Shown piece after piece: positions 1 through 4,411 of a stretch of 5,576 bases of DNA. The notes under the pieces are model-generated. The model was not told the origin of the DNA and made no database searches. It saw only the letters and a program-made list of their open reading frames with translations. Position numbers and translations under genes: made by a program. Origin of the DNA: Gemmatimonadales bacterium. Its GTDB lineage: Bacteria; Gemmatimonadota; Gemmatimonadetes; Gemmatimonadales; GWC2-71-9. Each line of letters starts with the position of its first letter. Within the stretch, counting starts at the first letter, position 1. Location: assembly GCA_030597435.1 (NCBI GenBank), contig JAUVRV010000217.1:1-5576 (forward strand), written 5' to 3'.

Positions 1-205
1 CACGCGTGAGCGTCATAGGCTGTCACTGCAAGAGGCGCAAGATGAGATCCGCTCGTTCGGAGATGCGCGGAACGCGGGATTGGACGGGGTGGTTGCGGCC
101 ACCCATCTGCGTGCGGCGGTGACTGCATTGGATGATGTCATTGGGGTAGTGACCACGGACGACGTGTTGGACCGGGTGTTTGGCACGTTCTGTATAGGGA
201 AGTAG
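1..205 (+). CDS. mnmE: tRNA uridine-5-carboxymethylaminomethyl(34) synthesis GTPase MnmE, C-terminal end (5' partial)
   Basis: The + strand frame starting at base 2 is open from the window edge to a TAG at 203-205 and gives 67 residues. It ends in VFGTFCIGK, and the FCIGK ending with its cysteine is the hallmark of MnmE; the E. coli protein ends the same way. The preceding part (RERHRLSL near the start, then AATHLRAAVTALDDVIGVV and TTDDVLDRVF) matches the C-terminal helical domain that packs around the G domain. MnmE, with MnmG, modifies uridine 34 of certain tRNAs; the C-terminal cysteine is conserved and needed for tRNA modification. The G domain and N-terminal formyl-folate-binding domain lie left of the window. 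The next gene is convergent, with its stop only 51 bases away. That gap has no clear terminator, only a weak 5-bp hairpin at 210-222 without a T tract. The family call is confident. Confidence 0.9.
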   Translation, partial: TRERHRLSLQEAQDEIRSFGDARNAGLDGVVAATHLRAAVTALDDVIGVVTTDDVLDRVFGTFCIGK

Positions 206-256
206 AGAGGCAGAGAGTCTGCAGGTGTGTCAGTGGGGGCAGAAGGGTGGTGGCTG

Positions 257-490
257 CTACTCGACCGGGTCACCCTCCAGTGTCAGGCGCCACACTTCGT
301 CCGCCAGCCACTCTAGTCGTTCCTGGGCGTATTCGCTCTGATCTTGCGGCAGATCGTCGCGCGACCGCGAGATCTTGCGCACGTGATCGATCAGCTCGTC
401 GAGGACCTCGCGTAGTGCGTGGTTTGAGCGGCGCTCGGCGGCCTTGCCACTACCGGCGTTGGAGTCGGCTGGCTTCTTGTCCGGGGCCAT
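257..490 (-). CDS. Hypothetical small acidic helical protein (77 aa), coupled to the metallopeptidase
   Basis: I do not recognise this family. The ATG at 490-488 shares base 490 with the TGA stop (492-490) of the upstream metallopeptidase gene, a typical translational-coupling arrangement. A TTG one codon upstream (493-491) is a less likely start. The stop is TAG at 259-257. The first ~25 residues are polar and probably disordered (MAPDKKPADSNAGSGKAAER). The rest (about 26-77) looks like two amphipathic helices rich in Glu, Asp, Arg and Leu (ALREVLDELIDHVRKI, then AQERLEWLADEVWRLTLEGD). There is no signal peptide, membrane segment or cysteine. Coupling and protein-like composition argue that it is real. 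A role as partner or regulator of the metallopeptidase is only a guess from position. It converges with mnmE. Confidence 0.7.
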   Translation of the reverse strand: MAPDKKPADSNAGSGKAAERRSNHALREVLDELIDHVRKISRSRDDLPQDQSEYAQERLEWLADEVWRLTLEGDPVE

Positions 491-1431
491 CAAGCAGTTC
501 TACCAGCGGCCCGGTCTTCCAGCTCTCTACACTCTTCGGCACCGGATCGTAGCGCTTTGGCGATGCCCCGCGAGGCGACCATCGCCTCGACCATCCGGTG
601 CCCGATGTAGTACCCGGAGCGCTCGGGTATGACCTTGCCGGTGATGAGACGTTGCGCAGCACTCATTCCGCCCGACAGATACCGCAACCGGTATCCCAAC
701 CCTGTGACATCCATCTCGTCGCGTAGGTAGGATATTAGAAAGGCCTCGAGTTCACGCAGGCGCCGGTACTGCCTGCGACCGTAACCGAGGTAGTCCCACG
801 GCTCGAAGCCAGGCACGGCCTTCTTGGAAGCCGCAACGGCCAAACCTTCATTAATCAACAGTTCGCGCAAGGTTGCACGGCTGCCGGTTTCCCAATAGTC
901 GTAGTTCCCGTTCAACTCCTGTATGATGGGCCGCATCTCGCTTTGGCTGTCCGGCGAGAGATACCGCACGGTGTGGGCGATTTCGTGCGCTAACCATAGT
1001 GGCAGCAACTCGGACTGCAAGCCCAGGCCCATGGTTTCGGCATTGGCTCGTCCGGTGAAGTGCTCCAGGCAAACGAATGCGATTCCCCGGCCACGCACTA
1101 TGAGTTCGCCAGCGTTGGCGCCGCCCACTCCCACCATGAGGTATACATCGTATTGCGAGTCGACCTCGAACAGTTCTTCACAACGCCTCATCGTCTCTGC
1201 GGCGAGGTTGACGATGTCAACGCTATTCAACAGGGTGCGCAGATCACGTCGATCGGCTTCCAACGTGCGTCGCATTACGTCTTCGGCGTGCGTGCTGTCC
1301 AGGTTGAGGATGTAGTTGTGCCAGTACGCACTCAGGACAGGCAGGTTGTCATCTGTGTAACGGAGATACGCCTCCAACGGGTTGGCTGCATCCAGCGCCG
1401 CCAGGAAGTCGGGGACGAGGTTGATGAGCAT
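490..1431 (-). CDS. Predicted zinc metallopeptidase with HExxH motif (gluzincin type, DUF2268-like)
   Basis: The 313-residue protein (numbered from the ATG at 1431) contains LAHEIAHTVRY, an HExxH zinc site with His149, catalytic Glu150 and His153. About 42 residues on, LLINEGLA places Glu195 as the likely third zinc ligand, the gluzincin pattern. A later GYYIGHRMVEA segment (about 273-283) resembles the conserved C-terminal segment of DUF2268 (YjaZ-like) predicted Zn proteases; that assignment is from memory of the family, without a search. No signal peptide or transmembrane helix is visible, so it should be cytoplasmic unless exported by another route. Start choice: the frame also opens with GTG at 1443, giving four extra residues; ATG 1431 is preferred, but neither has a clear Shine-Dalgarno sequence. 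It lies 165 bases after the macrodomain gene and is joined by a one-base stop/start overlap to the 77-aa orphan. The substrate is unknown. Confidence 0.8.
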   Translation of the reverse strand: MLINLVPDFLAALDAANPLEAYLRYTDDNLPVLSAYWHNYILNLDSTHAEDVMRRTLEADRRDLRTLLNSVDIVNLAAETMRRCEELFEVDSQYDVYLMVGVGGANAGELIVRGRGIAFVCLEHFTGRANAETMGLGLQSELLPLWLAHEIAHTVRYLSPDSQSEMRPIIQELNGNYDYWETGSRATLRELLINEGLAVAASKKAVPGFEPWDYLGYGRRQYRRLRELEAFLISYLRDEMDVTGLGYRLRYLSGGMSAAQRLITGKVIPERSGYYIGHRMVEAMVASRGIAKALRSGAEECRELEDRAAGRTA

Positions 1432-1596
1432 GGAAGCGCACACAATTTGCGACAGTGAGGGCGTTGTGACAAGACCCGGATTCTCTGTTCTGGCGATTCG
1501 GTTGTTTGCACCGAGATTGCTTCGGAGAGCGCGATGCGATTACTGCAATATGGCATTCGCTGTGAGCATGACAGCAGTGCTGCTGCCGGTAGGTGA

Positions 1597-2091
1597 CTAC
1601 ACCAACAACACCTGCTCCAACTGCACGGCGTCTTCGAAACTGAAACCGTAGAACACGACTTCGTCTAATGACGCCGAGTGCGGTGATTCACGCACAGCAT
1701 CGCGCATGATCTCGGCTGCTTGCTTGAACACAAAGCCACCCACACCTGATCCCAATACCGGAAATGCCATTCGCTTGATCCCGTTATCGGCCGCGAGCTT
1801 GAGACTCGCGAGCGTACTCAAACGGATCGAACGTTCGGATACGGCCTCGTCACCCATCGCTGCTGCGTGGATCACCCATTTCACGGGAAGATCGCCGGCA
1901 CCGGTTATCGCGGCTTCACCCACCTTGATGGAGCCATGCTGGTCACACTCGGCCTGAATGGATGGGCCGCCAGCTCGGCGGATGGCGCCCGCCACCCCGG
2001 CGCCGAGTCGTAGATGGTTGTTGGCGGCGTTGACGATTGCGTCGCCATCGTAGGAGGCGATGTTGCCTTGTCGTACGCTCAGGACGGCCAT
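1597..2091 (-). CDS. Macrodomain protein (ADP-ribose-binding, Appr-1''-p-processing type)
   Basis: This stand-alone macrodomain of 164 residues is about the usual length. It shows the family's landmarks in order: QGNIASYDGDAIVNAANN (about 8-25; Asp17 for adenine and the NAAN segment for the distal ribose), the glycine loop LGAGVAGAIRRAGG (29-42), VKWVIHAA (70-77), and the phosphate loop FPVLGSGVGGF (110-120). Macrodomains bind ADP-ribose and some remove it from proteins, nucleic acids or small molecules. Here the loop reads GVAGAI where MacroD-type hydrolases have GVDGAI, so the catalytic Asp of that subclass is absent; the archaeal Af1521 protein also has GVA in this place. Binding is thus well supported, while hydrolysis is uncertain. 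The ATG at 2091 lies 12 bases after the rhomboid stop, without a good ribosome site, so translation may depend on coupling. The stop is TAG at 1599-1597. No signal peptide or membrane segment is seen. Confidence 0.93.
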   Translation of the reverse strand: MAVLSVRQGNIASYDGDAIVNAANNHLRLGAGVAGAIRRAGGPSIQAECDQHGSIKVGEAAITGAGDLPVKWVIHAAAMGDEAVSERSIRLSTLASLKLAADNGIKRMAFPVLGSGVGGFVFKQAAEIMRDAVRESPHSASLDEVVFYGFSFEDAVQLEQVLLV

Positions 2092-2103
2092 GGTACGTGT
2101 GCG

Positions 2104-2961
2104 TTAGTGTTTGCGCAGGTTGCGGCTTGCCTGGTCGAGTAGACTGAATTCCTCGGGTGTCAGACTGTCGAGTCCCGTGTTCGAGATCTTCTCGAGTACG
2201 CGATCTATTTCGTCATAATCAGTGGATTCCTTGGGCTTTGCCACTTCCTCTTTTTGACGGACGGCGCTAACCGCTTCCGTGGGCCGCGGTCTGACCGGCG
2301 TCGCAGGCTTTCGTTCTCTCGATACCATATTCTGTGCCCGGCGCACGACGTTCTCTTGACTCCGCAAGAAGATGTAGCCGAACAGGAATCCGCCGAGGTG
2401 GGCGAAGTGCGCGACGCCATCCTGTGCCCCATATCTTGCTGCAACGAGGTCGAGAACGACCAAGAACGCCACCAGCCACTTGACTTTGATCGGCATCGGG
2501 AACGGGAAAATGTGGATCGGCTCGTTGGGCCAAAACATGGCGAAGGCTAGTGCCACGCCGAGAACGGCGGCGGAAGCGCCGATCATGGGGTGAGGAGTCG
2601 TGAACCCACTGATGAGCAAGTGTGTGATTGCACCGCCCAAACCACACGTGAAGTAATAGGCCGCGAACCTCGGCCCACCCATCCGCATCTCGACGGCAGG
2701 TCCGAAGATGAACAACAGGAGCAGGTTCATGAGCAAGTGCATGAAGCTCCCGTGCAGGAACATGTAGGTCACGAAGGTCCACAGCCGCGACGTTACGCCA
2801 TCCGGATCGAACGCACCCACCGTGTAGATCCAATCGCCGGTGAACACCGTGAGCATCAGCAGGTAGACCACGGCGTTGGCCATGAGCAGTCCACTGACCC
2901 ACGGAGTAAGCGACAACGGTGACGGTCGCCTGGGCGCCTCGTAACGCATTTCGTACCGCAT
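2104..2961 (-). CDS. Rhomboid-family intramembrane serine protease with C-terminal helical tail domain
   Basis: Numbered from ATG 2961 (285 aa), there are six hydrophobic segments at about 22-42, 61-86, 100-118, 127-144, 160-176 and 185-200. Rhomboid signatures are clear: FLHGSFMHLLMN after TM1 (His70, His75, Asn79, the last equivalent to the oxyanion Asn of GlpG), the serine motif GASAAVLG (Ser130) in TM4, and AHLGG (His188) in TM6, giving the Ser-His dyad. The usual GxSG reads GASA. The protein cleaves membrane-embedded substrates in the inner membrane; the substrates are unknown. After TM6 come a basic, proline-rich linker (about 205-247) and a terminal helical module, DEIDRVLEKISNTGLDSLT followed by PEEFSLLDQAS, which resembles the small C-terminal domain (DUF6576-like, from memory) on rhomboids of Gemmatimonadota and Bacteroidota. 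Alternative starts are TTG 2970 and ATG 2949. It follows ddl with a gap of about 10 bases. Confidence 0.92.
   Translation of the reverse strand: MRYEMRYEAPRRPSPLSLTPWVSGLLMANAVVYLLMLTVFTGDWIYTVGAFDPDGVTSRLWTFVTYMFLHGSFMHLLMNLLLLFIFGPAVEMRMGGPRFAAYYFTCGLGGAITHLLISGFTTPHPMIGASAAVLGVALAFAMFWPNEPIHIFPFPMPIKVKWLVAFLVVLDLVAARYGAQDGVAHFAHLGGFLFGYIFLRSQENVVRRAQNMVSRERKPATPVRPRPTEAVSAVRQKEEVAKPKESTDYDEIDRVLEKISNTGLDSLTPEEFSLLDQASRNLRKH
2938..2961 (-). repeat. 12-bp imperfect tandem repeat at the rhomboid start codon
   Basis: Reading the - strand, ATGCGGTACGAA (2961-2950) is followed directly by ATGCGTTACGAG (2949-2938), identical at 10 of 12 positions and coding MRYE twice. A degenerate third unit, TTGAGGTAT (2970-2962), sits just upstream in the same frame. 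The repeat supplies three possible in-frame start codons (TTG 2970, ATG 2961, ATG 2949). The GAGG in the upstream unit lies 3 bases before ATG 2961 and 15 before ATG 2949, so spacing is poor for either. Confidence 0.75.
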
Positions 2962-2971
2962 ATACCTCAAT

Positions 2972-4000
2972 TTACTGCTTGGGGGAGCCGCTTTGTTCCC
3001 GCGCCCGCCTCAGCGCGCCGGAACAGATAGCCTCGCACAGGGTCCCGAACTCGATGCCGCACGCGACCGCCGATTGTGGTAGCAGGCTGGTGCCGGTCAA
3101 TCCGGGCAGCGTGTTCGCCTCGAGCACCATGGGCGCACCCGCTCGATCGACCATGAAATCGATGCGCGAGAAGTCACGTAGCTTGAGTGCTCTGTGCGCT
3201 TGCAAGGCCATTGTCTGAAGCGTTAGTGCCTGTTGCTCCGGGATCACGGCGGGGAACACCTCTTCGGTCATCCCCGGGGTATACTTGCACTCGTAGTCGA
3301 ACGTCTCGTGCTGTGGGATGATCTCTCCCACCGCCAAAGCCCGTTCCTCCAAGACCCCAACTGTGAATTCGCGCCCGTCAATGAACTGCTCCAGCATGAC
3401 GTCGCTGTCATACTGCCGCGCCAGCTCGACGGCTGCATCCAGGGCACCACGCGAACGTACGACGGATAACCCCACCGACGAGCCCACCTTGGACGGTTTG
3501 ACGATGACAGGGAATTGGAGGTTTGCTGAGACCGCCTCGGCGAGCGGCCACATATGCCACTCGGGTGTCGCAACGTTGGCTGCAATGAGCAGACGTTTTG
3601 CGATGTCCTTGTCCATCGCTACAGCGCTGCCCAGAGGCCCCGAGCCGGCATATACGATTCCAGTGAGATCCAGCAGGGCCTGGATCTCACCGCCCTCGCC
3701 CTGCTGACCGTGTAGTACCAGGAAGACAACGTCAGCATTGCGCAGTTCCGGTAGAGCTGGCAGACACTCGGGATGCTCGCGCGCGGCTAGCTCGTCCAGT
3801 TCTTCCGTTGTTGGTGGATCTCTCCCGACGCCGGCCTCAAACACGCGTTGCTCTGCGGCGTCGTCCAGAGGACCGCCGACCGTGTCTACGACCGCTACTG
3901 AATGGTCGAGTTCCCGCAGGGCGCGCACTACTTGCGCCGCGCCGGCGAGAGCCACGTGGCGCTCGGGACTCGACCCGCCTGTCAACACGGCGATGCGCAT
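2972..4000 (-). CDS. ddl: D-alanine--D-alanine ligase
   Basis: The 342-residue ATP-grasp ligase joins two D-alanines for the peptidoglycan precursor UDP-MurNAc-pentapeptide, in the cytoplasm. Motifs seen: GGSSPERHVAL (8-18, Glu13 binding the first D-Ala), LHGQQGEGGEIQ (96-107), AMDK (Lys131) and FPVIVKPSKVGSSVG (163-177, Lys168, Ser174/175) for ATP, LEQFIDGREFTVGV (203-216), the omega loop FDYECKY (234-240), RIDFMVD (279-285), and EANTLPGLTGTSLLP (294-308) for Mg2+ and substrate. Tyr240 in the omega loop matches E. coli DdlB Tyr216 and points to D-Ala-D-Ala, not D-Ala-D-Lac, specificity. Compared with DdlB (306 aa), about 36 extra residues, many acidic, lie in the N-terminal domain between residues 42 and 90. 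The HGxxGEDG motif reads GEGG here. The ATG at 4000-3998 overlaps the queD stop by one base (TAATG). The stop is TAA at 2974-2972. Confidence 0.97.
   Translation of the reverse strand: MRIAVLTGGSSPERHVALAGAAQVVRALRELDHSVAVVDTVGGPLDDAAEQRVFEAGVGRDPPTTEELDELAAREHPECLPALPELRNADVVFLVLHGQQGEGGEIQALLDLTGIVYAGSGPLGSAVAMDKDIAKRLLIAANVATPEWHMWPLAEAVSANLQFPVIVKPSKVGSSVGLSVVRSRGALDAAVELARQYDSDVMLEQFIDGREFTVGVLEERALAVGEIIPQHETFDYECKYTPGMTEEVFPAVIPEQQALTLQTMALQAHRALKLRDFSRIDFMVDRAGAPMVLEANTLPGLTGTSLLPQSAVACGIEFGTLCEAICSGALRRAREQSGSPKQ
3663..3690. repeat. Perfect 11-bp inverted repeat inside ddl
   Basis: GTGAGATCCAG (3663-3673) and CTGGATCTCAC (3680-3690) are exact reverse complements separated by 6 bases. 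The arms lie in the ddl coding sequence over residues 104-113 (GEIQALLDLT region). The ddl mRNA could form a strong hairpin here. There is no T tract after it, so it is not a standard intrinsic terminator. It may be a by-product of the conserved protein sequence. Confidence 0.85.
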
Positions 4001-4386
4001 TAGTCCGGCCGGTAAGTGACGCGGTAGTCGGACATTTCCCAGGCCGCCACTTCGACGAGCTGGGCCGTGGGCGCGATGCTGGCCAGTCTGGCGACGGCTC
4101 GGGTGTAGACGACCCTCGCCAGTCGCTCAGCGGTAGGGTGCTTGTCCTTGAACGGTTCGAGGTCGTTCAGGTAGGCATGATCGAAATCGGCAACCGCTGC
4201 TCGTGCGACCTCCTCGATTTTGCGGAAATCGATGCCGATTCCCAGGCCGTCTAGATTCGCCTCATCGATTCGCACGCTGAGTCGCACCCGCCAGTTGTGT
4301 CCGTGAAGACGATCGCACTTGTCAACGTCGGGTAGTCGGTGTGCTGCGGAAAAACTGGCCTCGGCGGCGAGAGTGTAGTAACCCAC
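4000..4386 (-). CDS. queD: 6-carboxytetrahydropterin synthase QueD (6-pyruvoyl-tetrahydropterin synthase family)
   Basis: The 128-residue protein fits the family length (E. coli QueD is about 120). It has FSAAHRL (zinc ligand His16), KCDRLHGHNWRVRL with the catalytic Cys24 and zinc ligands His28 and His30, GIDFRKIE (51-58), DHAYLND (69-75, His70 of the catalytic relay), PTAERLA (84-90) and AAWEMSD, where Glu117 should hold the pterin ring. The CxxxHGH pattern is that of QueD, which turns 7,8-dihydroneopterin triphosphate into 6-carboxy-tetrahydropterin in the queuosine/7-deazaguanine pathway. A related pterin enzyme cannot be ruled out, as queC, queE and queF are not in view. The start is GTG at 4386-4384; the only other Met is near residue 118, so GTG is forced. 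It begins 17 bases after the cbs stop and overlaps ddl by one base. Confidence 0.93.
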   Translation of the reverse strand: MGYYTLAAEASFSAAHRLPDVDKCDRLHGHNWRVRLSVRIDEANLDGLGIGIDFRKIEEVARAAVADFDHAYLNDLEPFKDKHPTAERLARVVYTRAVARLASIAPTAQLVEVAAWEMSDYRVTYRPD

Positions 4387-4387
4387 G

Positions 4388-4411
4388 TCAGATCGCTACC
4401 CGCTCATCTGA
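4388..4411 (-). repeat. 6-bp inverted repeat between the cbs stop and the queD GTG start
   Basis: TCAGAT (4388-4393) and ATCTGA (4406-4411) are exact reverse complements with a 12-base loop. In the mRNA this would be a short hairpin that begins within the last cbs codons and ends one base before the queD GTG. The loop includes part of the cbs stop and a GCGGG stretch, the only G-rich candidate ribosome site. The stem is short and could be chance. Confidence 0.35.

Noticed and set aside
210..222. GCAGA-GAG-TCTGC hairpin between mnmE and the orphan gene, considered as a bidirectional terminator
   Set aside because: The stem is only 5 bp with a 3-base loop and no T tract follows on either strand.
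13..273. 86-codon open frame on the - strand, Ser/Thr-rich
   Set aside because: It lies antisense to the clear MnmE C-terminus and has low-complexity composition typical of a shadow frame.
1060..1458. 132-codon open frame on the + strand
   Set aside because: It is the complement of the metallopeptidase gene, with no recognisable domain; the - strand frame has the HExxH motif.
1547..1574. Possible - strand promoter for the metallopeptidase: CTGTCA (1574-1569), 16-base spacer, CATATT (1552-1547)
   Set aside because: Only 4 of 6 matches in each box, common by chance; some promoter in this gap is plausible but this one is not supported.
1572..1585. CAGCA/TGCTG hairpin just downstream of the macrodomain stop, considered as a terminator
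   Set aside because: 5-bp stem with a 4-base loop and no T run afterwards on the - strand.
1974..2007. CTCGGCG/CGCCGAG inverted repeat in the macrodomain gene
   Set aside because: 7-bp GC-rich arms with a 20-base loop inside coding sequence are expected by chance at this GC level.
2612..2739. Direct repeat ATGAGCAAGTG at 2612-2622 and 2729-2739
   Set aside because: Both copies code His-Leu-Leu segments in rhomboid membrane helices; codon coincidence explains it.
2267..2902. 211-codon open frame on the - strand
   Set aside because: It is an alternate frame of the rhomboid gene, His/Arg-rich with no membrane segments or motifs.
3808..4254. 148-codon open frame on the + strand, Arg-rich
   Set aside because: It is antisense across the ddl/queD junction, where both - strand genes carry full family motifs.
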